Origin: Dryocosmus kuriphilus
Taxonomy: Eukaryota; Arthropoda; Insecta; Hymenoptera; Cynipidae
Assembly (NCBI GenBank): GCA_038277395.1
Contig: CM076189.1
Location: 84,557,421-84,621,420 of the forward strand
Direction of reading: 5' to 3'
Length of the DNA: 64,000 nucleotides
Under the pieces are notes generated by a model. It was not told the origin of the DNA and did not search any database. It worked only from the letters and a program-made list of their open reading frames with translations. Position 1 is the stretch's first letter; the number at the start of each line of letters is the position of its first letter. A program made the translations under genes and the position numbers. Positions 1 to 10,428 of this stretch are shown here, one piece after another.

Positions 1-1540
1 TGAAGAACTTCAAAAGATATTATAGGACTTTAAAGAACTTCACAGACTGCACAAAATTGCAAAATACTTTAAAGACTTCAAAAAAATTGTAATGCACCAA
101 AAGACTCAATCAACAAAATTTGAACAGATTTAAAACTATTTCTACGAATTTCAAACAATTTTCTAAGAGTTCGTAATACCTTAAGGGATTATAATCATTT
201 CACGTCATTCTGGGATTCAAAGGCTTCTAAATAATTGAACGTCTTTCAAAACTTCAAGCAGTTCAAAATAACTTAAAATGCTTCAAAAGATTTCCAAGAT
301 TTGAAAAGATTTCAAAAAACATCAACAGACTTCAAAGACTTCATAAGGTTTCAACATATTACAAAAGACATTAAAAGACCTCGCAAGACTTCAAAACTTT
401 TGAAAGACTTCAAATAATTTCATAAGAATCCAAAAACTTTAAAACCTTCAAAATGCGTCACAAAACTTCAAGAGACTTTGAAAGATACCACAAGATTTCA
501 AACTACTTTAAAGATTTTGAAACACTTTAGAAGCCTCCAAAAGATTCAGAAGAATTCACAAAACCTCAAAAGGCTTCAAAGGAGGTCATAAGAACCTAAA
601 AGACTTTAAAAGACGTCACAGAGTTCACAAAATTATAAAAGACTTAAAAAGCTTCAATTGACTTGAAAATACTTCAAAGAATTCAAAACAATTCAAAGAC
701 ATCCAAGGGTTCAAAGATATCAGATGATCTCACAAGGATTCCCAATACTTCTAAGATTTCAAAAGGTCTTGAAAGAATTTAAAAGACTTCAACGAAATTC
801 AGAGAATTGAAAATACTTCAACGTAATTCAAAATACTTCAATATACTTCAAAATCTTCAAAGAATTCAAAACATTTAAAGACTTCCGAGATTTAAAAAGC
901 TTCAAAGGATTTCAAAGATCTAAAAATATTTCAAAAGGCTTTAACGAACTGCAATGACTTCAAAATACTTCAATAAATTCAAAATTCTTTAAGTTCATCA
1001 AAGGACTTCAAAAATGTTCATAAGTCTTCCAAAGAGTTCAATAGACTCCAAAGACACCAAAACACTTCAAAGAAACACTTCACAGACGTCAATAAGCTTT
1101 CAAAGAGTTCACATGATATTACAATACTTCAAAAGAATTCAGAGACTTTAAAAGACTTCACAAAACTTTACAGTACTTCAAAAGACTTCCAAGACTTTAA
1201 AAGGTTGAAAAGGTCTTCAGACACTCACAGAACTTCAAAAACAGTCAAGGAATTCACAAGGCTTCAAAAGACTTCAAGAAATTTTAAAATAGATCACAAG
1301 ACTTCAAAATACTTCAAAGACTTCAAAAAATATAAAATACTTCAAATGATTTCAGAAGAATCCAAAGACTTTAAAACACTTCAAAATGCCTCACAAGGCT
1401 TCAAGAGATTTCAAGAAATATCTTAAGACTTCAAAACACTTCAAAGATTTCGAAACGCTTCAGAAGCCTTAAAAGGACTTCGGAAGACTTCAAAAGTTTT
1501 TAAACCACTAAAAAAGGTTAAAAGACTTCAAGAGACGTCA
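1..1540. repeat. Degenerate ~10-bp minisatellite (ACTTCAAAAG-like)
   Basis: The stretch is built of imperfect copies of a ~10-base word close to ACTTCAAAAG, with ACTTTAAAAG and ATTCACAAG variants. A longer period overlies it: the segment near 405-540 recurs near 1,350-1,485, an offset of about 945 bases, with the same order of variants. An open frame at 1,205-1,426 gives only a Lys/Phe/Thr-rich translation of the repeat and is not a gene. The array probably extends beyond the left edge. Confidence 0.8.
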
Positions 1541-2639
1541 AGAGAAATAAATAAAAAAATTTTTACATTATTTTCTAATTTTCTAAGTTTCAAAACTTCT
1601 TCTAAAAGAAAGTTAGTTTTTTCTTGTAAATTTCTAGGTTTTAGGAGTTTTCTAGGTTTCGAAATGGCTAAACTCCTAAATTCCTAAATTTCTTGATTTC
1701 TAAATTATACTCCGTTAATTTAAAATAATAAAAAGCATTGTCCAATTTCTTCTAAGCTTCTAAATTTCCAAATTTCTAAAAACTTCTTCGAAAAAGTTAG
1801 CAAATTCTTTCAAAATTTCTAATTCTTTTGTTCAGTTATTTCGAATATAATCGTTTAATTAATTAATTAGTTATTAGTTTAATATAAACAAAAAACTTTG
1901 AAAATTTTGTAAAATTATCTTCTTTCCAAACTTTTAAATTGATAAAAGTTTATAATTTTCTACAGAACAAGTTAGAAAACTTAAAAACAGTCTTTTAAGT
2001 TTTTCATTTAGTTATTACGACAAAATTTTGTTAATTTGAATAAGTAGAAAACACTGTTCAAAGTTTCTTAGGTTTTTAATTCCAAATCTCTAAAACTTTC
2101 CAGATTTCTAAAAAAAAATATTAAAATTTCCAAGTATTTTATGTGGTTTAAAAATCACAATCTATTCTGATTAATTTTGATTAATTTAATAAATAAGAAA
2201 CATAAAAAAAATTAGTTTTTATTTGTTCCTTTTGATTAAATTTTGTTATTTTATCTAAATAAGTAACATAGAACACTTGGTAAAAATTGTTTAAGTTTCT
2301 AAATTTCTAAAAGTTCTACATTTCCTTTAGGAAACATAAATTTTCCTTTAATTCATTTATTTACTTACTTATTCCAATTAATGCGCTAATTTAACCAAAT
2401 AAAATGAAAATTTCCCGATTCCGAAAATTTCCCAAACTTATTCCTAAAAATTCCTTAATTTTTAGTTTTATTAAATTTGACTACTTTAATACATACAGGA
2501 CCTAGAAATTCTCTTGTTTAGAAAGTCCTAGTAAGTTTGTTAACTTACTATTTGTTAACTTTTTATTTAGTCGAAAGCGACACGTTACTCCAATTAAATT
2601 TAATTAATTTAATAAGTAAAAGGATTATAAATAAATATT
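1541..2639. other. AT-rich spacer upstream of promoter copy 1
   Basis: No gene is visible. The sequence is rich in TTTCTAAATTTC words and is homologous to 23,040-24,360; for example the block around 1,930-2,060 aligns with 23,450-23,580. This shows that the duplicated block includes sequence well upstream of the promoter. Confidence 0.5.
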
Positions 2640-2929
2640 TTTAGCTTTTATTTTTACCGCAGTTATCATACAAAACTTTAGGAACATCGAGATTTTTAAT
2701 AAATCTCTTTTATGAAGTTTCTGTGTGTAATAAGTCTAGCAAATACGGAAAGCTTTTAAACCTGAGAAAAATAATCTCCGTCTCTTGACTCTGTTTTTGT
2801 GAAGAATAAATAAAGCTTAATTGTCAGGCGAAGGTAATAAAAACTAGTATATAAAAAGCCATTTATCAGCGCACGCCATACCTAAAAAAATTACTTTTCG
2901 TTATTTGATCAACGTGTCCGTTTAACAAA
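2640..2929 (+). promoter_or_regulatory. Conserved promoter, copy 1 (TATA at 2,848-2,856)
   Basis: This block recurs upstream of 5,609 and 24,774 and in part near 18,750-18,960, 22,750-22,850 and 52,405-52,520. Shared landmarks, in order, are a Leu/Ser-poor AT-rich lead, TCTAGCAAATAC, an ATCTGAGAAA-type word, GACTCTATTTTT, AATAAATAAAGC, GTCAGG, then TATATAAAA about 80 bases before the ATG, and CAACGTGTCCG just before it. TATA spacing and the following signal-peptide exon suggest a real RNA polymerase II promoter; no expression evidence is available. Confidence 0.6.
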
Positions 2930-2987
2930 ATGAAGATTTTTAATAATATTATATATCTCACATTCGTGTGTTTCGCTGATATTAAAT
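2930..2987 (+). CDS. First exon of a putative secreted peptide, copy 1
   Basis: The ATG opens 19 codons reading MKIFNNIIYLTFVCFADIK, a typical short signal peptide: a basic residue, a hydrophobic core, then small and polar residues. The exon ends with one extra base before GTAAGT (2,988), a consensus 5' splice site, so the intron would be in phase 1. Without splicing the frame stops a few codons later. The same ATG-to-GTAAGT layout is present at 24,774. The downstream exon is not identified. It is probably the start of a tandemly duplicated family of small secreted proteins whose role cannot be read from the sequence; most copies may be pseudogenes. Confidence 0.5.
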
Positions 2988-3049
2988 GTAAGTCTAAAGG
3001 ATTATTATAATAATTATTTATATTAAATACTGTATACAAGTATTTCAGT

Positions 3050-5185
3050 TTACTGGAACGCTATTTTCCTAATTCCTATTTTCCCGAATTTTCCTTTGTC
3101 CTGGTCTTCATTTTTCAGAATGATTGTTCGATATAATTTTCATTTTTGTAAATTTTTATATTTCATAATTTTTATTTTACCGAATTACGATTTGTCTCAA
3201 TTTAAATTTTTTCCGAATTTTCGTTTGACACAGTTTTCATTTTACCGAATTATCATCTGACATAATTTTTATTTTTCTGAATTTCTATATTTCATCATTT
3301 TTCGTTTTACCGAATAACCATTTGTCATAGCTTTCATTTTTCCTAATTACGGTCGGACATAATTTTTATTTTTCCTAATTTTTATGTGGCATAATCTTCA
3401 TTTTACCGAATTAACATTTGTCGCAGTCTTCATTCTTCCGAATTACCGTTCGACATAATTTCTTTTTTTCTGAATTTCTGCATTTCATAATTTCTATTTC
3501 ACTGAATTGCCGTTTCCCTTAGCTTTTGTTTTTCCAAATTTCTATATGGCATAGTTCTTGTTTTTCCAAATAATAATTTGTGGTAGTTTTCACTTTTCTG
3601 AACTGCCGTTTGTCAAAATTTTAATTTTTCTGAATTTCCATATTTCACAATTTGTATTTTACCGGTTTATCATTTATCGTACTTTTCATTTTTCCGAAAT
3701 ATCGTCGGATATCATTTTCATTTTACCGAATTATCATTTGGCGCAGCTTTAACGTTTCCGAGTCATCGTCTGGCATAATTTTTATTTTATAGAATTATCA
3801 TTTGCCGCAGTTTCTCATTTTTCCGAATTATCGCTCGACGTAACTAACATTTTTCTGAATTTCTATATATATCATGATCTTTGTTTTACGGAATTACCAT
3901 TTGTCATAGTTTTCATTTTTCCTAATTACCGTCGGACATAATTTTTATTTTTCTTAATTTCTATGTGGTATAATCTTTATTTCACCGAATTACAATTTGT
4001 CGCAGTCCTCATTTTTCCGAATTACCGTTCGACATAATTTCTTTTTTTTTTAAATTTCTGCACTCCATAATTTTTATTTTAACGAGTTATCATTTCTCAT
4101 AGTTTTCATTATTGACAATCATCGTTCAACATAATTTTTATTTCACCGAATTAGCATTTGTCGCAGTTTTCATTTTTCTGAATCATCGTCCGAAATAATT
4201 TTTGTCTTTCTAAATTTCTATATTTCATAATTTTTAGTTTACCGAATTACCATTTGTCGTAGTTTCCATTTCTCAGAATCATCGTTCAACATAATTTTTA
4301 TTTTACCGAATTAGCGTTTGTCGCAGTTTCCATTTTTCCGAATTATCGTTCGACCTAATTTTTGTCTTTCTAAATGTTTATTTTTCATAATTTTTAGTTT
4401 ATCGAATTACCATTTGTCGTAGTTTCCATTTCTCAGAGTCACCGTTTAACATAATTTTTATTTTAATGCACTATCATTTGTCGCAGTTTTTTTCCTAATT
4501 ATCTTTCAACATAATTCTACTTTTTCTGAATTTCTAAATTTCATCATTTTTATTTAACCGAATTACCATTTTTCGCATTCTTCATTTTTACGAATTATCG
4601 CTCGACATAATTTTCATTTTACCGAATTACCATTTCTCGTGTTTTTCGTTTTTCCTTATTATCGTTGGACATAATTTTTATTTTATTGAATTACGCTGTG
4701 TCATAGTTTTCATTTTTCCGAATTATATTCTGACATAATCTTTATTTTTAGGAATTTTTGTGCGGAATAATTTTTACTTAACTAATTACTATTTAGCGTA
4801 GTTTTCGTTTTTCAGAGTCATCGTTCGACATAATTTTTACTTTACCCAATTATCAATTGTCACTGTTTTCATTTTTCGGAATTATCGTTCGACATAATTA
4901 TTATTCTTCTGAAATTATATATTTCATAATTTTTATTTTTCCGAATAATGAATAGTCATAGTTTTCATTTTTTCTAATTATCATTTGGCATTATTTTCAT
5001 TTTTTCTAATTTCTATGTGGCATAATTTTTATTTTACCGAATTACCGTTCGTCGTAATTTTCATTTTTCATAATGATCGTTCGAAAAAATTTTTATTTTA
5101 CTGAATTATAATTTATCGCAGATTCTATTTTCCCAATTACCGTTCAACATAATTTTAATTTCTCTGAATTTCAATATTTCATAGT
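3050..5185. repeat. 32-bp minisatellite with 96-bp higher-order unit
   Basis: The basic unit is 32 bases and comes in three alternating types: one starting ATTTTACCGAATTACC and continuing TTTGTCGCAG, one starting ATTTTTCCGAATTATC and continuing GTTCGACATAA, and one starting ATTTTTCTGAATTTC and continuing TATATTTCATAA. The three follow each other in fixed order, giving a 96-bp period and about 22 higher-order units, all degenerate. Short blocks of the same family occur at 17,485-17,580, 25,200-25,520, 53,640-53,915, 61,915-62,270 and 62,745-62,960. It lies downstream of the exon-1 donor and so may be intronic. Small open frames inside are not genes. Confidence 0.8.
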
Positions 5186-5189
5186 TTTG

Positions 5190-5608
5190 GGTAATTCAAG
5201 TGCATATCATAAAAAAGAGAATTTAAGAGAAATTGTTTTTAAACCATTTTTTTACTATTTTAACTTTTAATCATAAAACAGGAAATTAAAAGGTAAGAAA
5301 AAATATTGGTAACTTTTGTTTTTACCGAGTTTGTCAGAAAATGTTTATCAAACATCGTGATCCTTAACAATTCTGCTTTTATGAAGGTTCTGTGTGTACA
5401 TATTAATTCTAGCAAATACGTAATATTGTACAATCTGAGAAACACAATCTTAGTTCCTTTACTCTATTTTTTTGAAGAATAAGTAAAGCGTCATTGTCAG
5501 GTGAAGGTAATAAAAGACAATAAATAAGAGTTATTTATCAAGATACACTATTCCTAAAAAAATTATCATACTTTTCATTATTTTATCAACGTTTCTGATT
5601 TTAAAAAA
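5190..5608 (+). promoter_or_regulatory. Conserved promoter, copy 2
   Basis: Aligns through its length with 24,361-24,773 and with the promoter before 2,930. It contains TCTAGCAAATACG (near 5,410), the GAATAAGTAAAGCGTC word, GTCAGGTGAAGG and AATAAAAGAC. The TATA word has decayed to CAATAAATAAG. A small open frame on the other strand here is chance. Confidence 0.5.
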
Positions 5609-5640
5609 ATGAAGATTTTTAATAATATTATATATTCTAA
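5609..5640 (+). pseudogene. First exon of secreted peptide, copy 2, truncated
   Basis: The ATG and first nine codons are the same as copy 1 (MKIFNNIIY), then identity stops within TATAT and unrelated sequence begins. The break coincides with the left edge of the Penelope-like insertion. The rest of the exon and its splice donor are missing, so this copy cannot make the family's product. Confidence 0.55.
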
Positions 5641-5689
5641 TAATGAAGTCAAATCCTGAAAAAAGATCAAGATAAGAAATCACGGTTTA

Positions 5690-6380
5690 ATATCCAAATT
5701 AATTACTAAGAAATAAACCACTGTATATTAGAAACTAAAAAGCTTCAAAGAATGAAAAAAAACGATTAAATTTGGACAAGGAGCACAAAGACTTTTTTTT
5801 TAAACTTGAAAAAGCAAAAGAACCAAAAGATCAAAAAAATGGAGGAAAGAAAGGGAAGGCAACCAACCAAAACCCCTTCCTTCTCTTTCTCCTTTCGTCC
5901 TTGTTTTTTATTTACCTTTTCATTTTCTTATTTTTAAAATATTATTTTAAAGAATATATAAACCACCAACATTTCGGTGTAACTCTAACATCCTTATCGT
6001 CGCAACTCCACCAAAAAAATTGTTTAAAAAATTAGACACCAAGAGGGAATGAGGATGTCACCCCATGGAAGCCTAACCTTAAACTAAAATTCCTTACAGA
6101 AAGTACTACTCAGCGTACACGTGCGTGTACTACGTAATCAATTACAAATTTGGAAAAGAGAAAGTAAGCAATTTTGAAATAAATAAGGGTATGCTTAAGT
6201 GAATCTAAATCAAACAAAGAAAAATAAAATCGTGTCAATTATAATTTTTAAGAGGAAAAAATAAAGCAATAATGAAGCATTGAGGGAATTAACATCTGTG
6301 TCGAAATGGGGGGAAAAAAAAGGATATTAATGGAAATTTAAAGGATTTAAATATAAGCTACCATATTATCATAACAGCTA
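5690..6380 (-). repeat. 3' untranslated end of left Penelope-like copy
   Basis: Matches the inverted right end at 16,850-17,470 with scattered indels. It includes an A/T homopolymer-rich part and the terminal ATTAAATTTGGA word. The open frame at 5,772-6,035 and its partner at 17,163-17,411 are two translations of this same untranslated repeat in opposite directions. A solo fragment of this end also lies at 26,067-26,205. Confidence 0.6.
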
Positions 6381-6920
6381 CTCAATTTCAACAAATCAGT
6401 TTTAAGATTAATAGAAAGTTCTTTTTTTTTTAATATATAACATTTCCATGAATTCTCTCTTACTCTTATTCCATTCACAATGCAAGGCTTCAACATTATT
6501 CCAATCAAAATGACGATCAGGATTTTCATTTTTGTGTTTTCAAAGTACATTGTGATAATAACAATTTCTGCGAAAATTACTTTTATGTTCCTCACCTCTA
6601 TTGTTAAGAAGTCTGCCAGTCTATCCTTTATAAGTTATATTACAAATTTTGCAGGATAATCTATAAATCACACCACTCTTTTCAAACTTTGCTAAGTAAC
6701 CTTTTCCAAAACGTACTATAGAATCCATTTTAAATGGAATTCCAAAAATATTGTGAATATTAAACTTTTTCAACATAGATTGAATAGTCATCGAGATTTG
6801 ACCAAAGTAAGGGAGCACAAAAGTGTTGGAAGAACTAAATTCACTTACTTCATTTTGACTATCTGAAACTGACACAATACTGTCTATTTTTAAGTTTTTC
6901 AATTCTAACATTGACATTTT
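6381..6920 (-). pseudogene. Penelope-like GIY-YIG endonuclease domain (frameshifted)
   Basis: Minus-strand frames read the C-terminal part of a Penelope-like protein: an LPYFGQ segment, then SGVIYRLSCKICNITY, which is the GIY-YIG nuclease start with the Cys-x2-Cys insertion typical of these elements. The frame breaks just after that motif, near 6,620. In another frame the domain continues to a DWNN...LH.E....KR segment near 6,440-6,490. This nuclease nicks target DNA for reverse transcription in the family. At least one frameshift means this copy is inactive. Confidence 0.65.
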
Positions 6921-8024
6921 TACATTCTCATCAGAAAAGGTATTAGATTTATGTAAAATTTTACTTTCGCAGATTTCATAAAATCTCCACGTTTTGAGAC
7001 ATCCTGAATGCGAAAAAACGGTTTTTACGACGGTGTCTGTCTGTCTGTTGTCGTCGTCGTTGTCGTCGTCGTCGTCGTTGGAGACTTTTTCCACGATAAC
7101 TTTCGAAGAACTAATCGGATTGGAGTGCGCTTTCCTACACTTCTTTACAGGGTAAAAAGAAAGGACATTTTTGTTAACCAGCGGTTTTTGACCAACGGTT
7201 ATGGTTTGATCCATCAAAAACTGTTTTCACAAAATCAAAAAATACATTTTCCGGCTAAACTATGAGAGATACAAACAAAATGCGGGAAAGTAAAATTATT
7301 TACCTTCAAAAAATCTAAAAATTTTGTCTTAACCGTTTTTTGATAAAGTGCACAGTTTTTGTTTTAATCGATAGGACGTTATTAAAAATAAAAGATTTCA
7401 AATTTCCTGCCAAACTATTCAAGATATGGAAAAATGGTAATGAACAAAGCTATTCGGCTCAAAAAGACCTACAAATTTGCTTTCTATCATTTTTTTGAAC
7501 AGACGCGTGGTTTTTGAGTTATTCGTGAAATTTGTTATGAAATATAAAGAAAACTACTTTTCAGCAAAACTATGCAAGATATGAGAAAATATTATCAAGC
7601 AGAATTGTTCACCTTGGAAAGCGCTACAAAATTTATTTGTAAGACTCATCGTTTTACTTTTAAGAATCAAAATACGCTATTGTGAAAATTTGGAAAATCA
7701 CTAAAAAACTTTACCAGTCTACAATGTGTTTTTAAAAAATGTAATTGTTGAGCACGAAGCGCGAGTATCATGTTGAGAATGTATTCCTTATAAGGGCGAT
7801 AGAGCCTTAACTAAAATAATTTCTTTTGCAATTTCAAATTTAAAGGTTTATACGATTCTTATGCATCGAGCGCGTAGCGCGAGGTAAATAATCTATCGAA
7901 CGCGAAGCGTGAGGGCCGTAAATAACGTATCGAGCGCGAAGCGCGCGTGCCAACAGACGCGCGACATAGGCGCGCTCATACTTCGCGCGCAACGAGAATG
8001 TGCACGCGAAGCGGGCAAATTTTT
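6921..8024 (+). mobile_element. Helitron2/HINE-like unit H1 (plus orientation)
   Basis: It begins with ACATTCTCATCAG (a GAGAATG-type terminal word, reverse-complemented relative to other copies), carries a GTC/GAC trinucleotide run near 7,045-7,080, and ends with a GC hairpin, GCACGCGAAGCGGGC, followed by T5. It sits between two parts of the Penelope-like coding sequence that resume exactly at its edges. A 3' hairpin near the end, insertion at a run of T, and an internal microsatellite fit non-autonomous Helitron2 (Helentron-associated) elements. No Rep/helicase is seen, so the class is inferred. The long open frames across the GAC run are not genes. Confidence 0.45.
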
Positions 8025-8178
8025 CTCGTTAAATTTAGGTGAGTATTGATTTAAAAAAAGGATTTTTCTAGCAATATTTAACTTTTCGGAATGAAGAGAC
8101 TCATGGGACAAACGAACAGCTCTGTCAACCAAGCTTTCCACTATTGCAATTTTATTAGAAATAAGATTTGAAGAGAAA
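8025..8178 (-). pseudogene. Penelope-like coding fragment (pre-endonuclease region)
   Basis: Minus-strand translation gives SSNLISNKIAIVESLVDRA, the conserved connector between reverse transcriptase and GIY-YIG nuclease in Penelope-like proteins. The same fragment is repeated at 10,278-10,428 and lies uninterrupted in the right copy at 15,290-15,450. It is flanked by Helitron-like hairpin ends on both sides. Confidence 0.6.
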
Positions 8179-9030
8179 AGATTTGCCCGCTTCGCGGGCA
8201 CATTCTCGTCGCGCGCTTCGCGCTAAGTATGAGCGCGCCTATGGCGCGCGTCTGTCGGCACGCGCGCTTCGCGCTCGATACGTTATTTTCGGCACTCGCG
8301 GTTCGCGCTCGATAGAATATTCACCTCGCGCTACGCGCTCGGTGTTTATTGATCGTATAAACCTTTAAATTAAAAATTGCAAAAGAAATTATTTCACTTA
8401 AGACTCTATCCCCTTACACTCTAAATTTGAATCAGGCTAAAGTGACTGATTCAGATTCAATTTTGACTGATTTAAATAGTCCGGATTTGACAATTCTGCT
8501 CGCTAATATTTTCTCATTTCTTGCATAGTTTTTCTGAAAAGTGGTTTTCTTCATATTTCATAATATATTTCACGAATAACTCAAAAACTACGCGACTGCC
8601 CAAAAAAATGATAGCGAGCAAATTTGTAGATATTTTTGAGGCAAACAACTTTGTTTATTATTATTTTTTCCGTTCCTTGCATGGTTTGGCGGAAAATTTG
8701 AAAATTTTTTATTTTTAATAACCCTTTATCGATTATAACAAAAACAGTGCACTTTATCAAACAATCGTTGAAACAAAATTTGTAGATCTTTTGAAACTGA
8801 ACAATTTTGTTTCGTACCATTTCTTTATCTTGAATATTTTGGCGGGAAACCAGAGTTTTTAGATTTTAATAGCGTTTTCTTGATCAAAACAAAAACCGTC
8901 TTTTTATCAAAAAGCAGTTAAGAAAAAATTTGGAGATTTTTTTCAGATGAACAATTTTGCTCTTTCAAATTTTTTTTTATCTGTCATAGCTTAGCCCGAA
9001 AATGGATTTTTTTTTTTTTGTGAAAACCGT
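8179..9030 (-). mobile_element. Helitron2-like unit H2 (minus orientation, 5'-truncated)
   Basis: Reverse complement of the 3' part of H1. It starts at the shared GC hairpin GCCCGCTTCGCGGGC (8,185-8,199) and includes GC-rich palindromic words such as CGCGCTTCGCGCTCGAT. It ends at the GTGAAAACCG junction at 9,020-9,030. The same truncation junction recurs at 11,570, so the unit was duplicated after it formed. Confidence 0.45.
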
Positions 9031-10277
9031 TTTTACATTCTCATCAGAGAAGGCATTAGATTTATGTAAGATTTGACTTTCGCGGATTTCATGAAATCTC
9101 CACACTTTGAGACTTCCTGAATCCGAAAAAACGGTTTTTGCGACGGTGTCTATCTGTTGTCGTCGTCGTCATCGTCGTTGGATGCTGCTCCCACGATAAC
9201 TTTCGAAGGGCTAATCAGATTGGAATGCGCTTTGGTATATTTCTTTAAGTGGTTAAAAGAAACGACGAGTTCATTAACCAGCGGTTTTTGACCAACGGTT
9301 ATGGTTTTATCCATCAAAAACTGTTTTCACAAAATCAAAAAATCCATTTTCCGTCTAAAGTATAAGGAATACAAAAAAATTTGCGAAAGTAAAATTGTTA
9401 ATCTCAAAAAAATTATAAAGTTTTGTTTAAATCATTTTGTGATAGAATGAACGGTTCTTGTCTTAATTAAGAAAACGCTGTTAAAATTAAGAAGCTCTGG
9501 TTTTCCGCCAAAACATGCAAGATAGAAATAAAGCTAAAATATGAATTAGTTCAATTTAAAAGGGTCTGCAAATTTTGTTTCAAACATTTTTTGATAAAAT
9601 GCACGGTTTTTGTTTTAATCGATAAAACGTTAGTAAAAATAAAAGATTTCAAATTTCCTGTCAAACTATTCAAGATACGAAAAAATGGTAATAAACAAAG
9701 TTATTCGCCACAAACAGTTCTACAAATTTGCTCTCCATTATTTTTTTAAACAGACGCGTGGTTTTTCAGTTATTCGTGAAATATGTTATGAAATACAAAG
9801 AAAACTACTTTTCAGCAAAACTATGCAAGATATGGGAAAATATTAACAAGCAGAATTGTTCACCTTGCAAAGAGCTATAAAATTTATTTATAAGACTCAT
9901 CGTTTTACTTTTAAGAATGGAAATCCTCTATTGTGAAAATTTGGAAAATCACTAAAAAACTTTATCAATCTACAATCTGTTTTAAAGAAATGTAATTGTC
10001 GAGCGCGAAGCGCGAGTATCGTGTTGAGAATGTATTCCTTATAAGGGCGATAGAGCCTTATGTAAAATAATTTCTTTCGTAATTTCTAATTTAAAGGTTT
10101 ATACGATCCATAAGCACCGAGCGCGTAGCGCGAGGTGAATAATCTGTCTAGCGCGAAGCGTGAGTATCGTAAATAATGTATCGAGTGCGAAGCGTGCGTG
10201 CCAACAGACGCGCGCCCTATTCGCGCGAAGTATGAGCGCGAAACGAGAATGTGCTCGCGAAGCGGGCAGATTTTTTT
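9031..10277 (+). mobile_element. Helitron2-like unit, second tandem copy of H1
   Basis: Same order of landmarks as 6,921-8,024: the ACATTCTCATCAG start, a TCGTCGTCGTC run near 9,160, CGAGCGCGAAGCGCGAG near 9,998, AAGGGCGATAGAGCC near 10,041, and the CGCGAAGCGGGC hairpin followed by T7 at the end. No protein of its own is recognised. Confidence 0.45.
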
Positions 10278-10428
10278 CGATAAATTTAGGTGAGTATTGA
10301 TTTAAAAAAAGGATTCTTGTAGCAATATTTACATTTTTGGAATGAAGAGACTCATGGGACAAACGAACAGCTCTGTCAACCGAGTTTTCCACTATTGCAA
10401 TTTTATTAGAAATAGGATTTGAAGAGAA
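10278..10428 (-). pseudogene. Penelope-like coding fragment, tandem copy
   Basis: Minus-strand translation gives SSNPISNKIAIVENSVDRA and is a duplicate of 8,025-8,178 with some substitutions. It is enclosed in a longer open frame (10,099-10,512) that runs into the flanking GC-rich repeats and is not a gene as a whole. Confidence 0.6.

Noticed and set aside
1205..1426. 73-residue open frame
   Set aside because: It is a translation of the ~10-bp minisatellite with Lys/Phe/Thr periodicity and has no independent support.
3050..5185. CRISPR-like array of 32-bp repeats
   Set aside because: There are no distinct spacers; units abut directly, are degenerate and form a 96-bp higher-order repeat. No cas-like genes, and the context is eukaryotic.
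5772..6035. 87-residue frame with a hydrophobic segment, similar frame at 17,163-17,411
   Set aside because: Both are translations of the inverted 3' untranslated ends of the Penelope-like copies; a T-rich tract creates the hydrophobic run.
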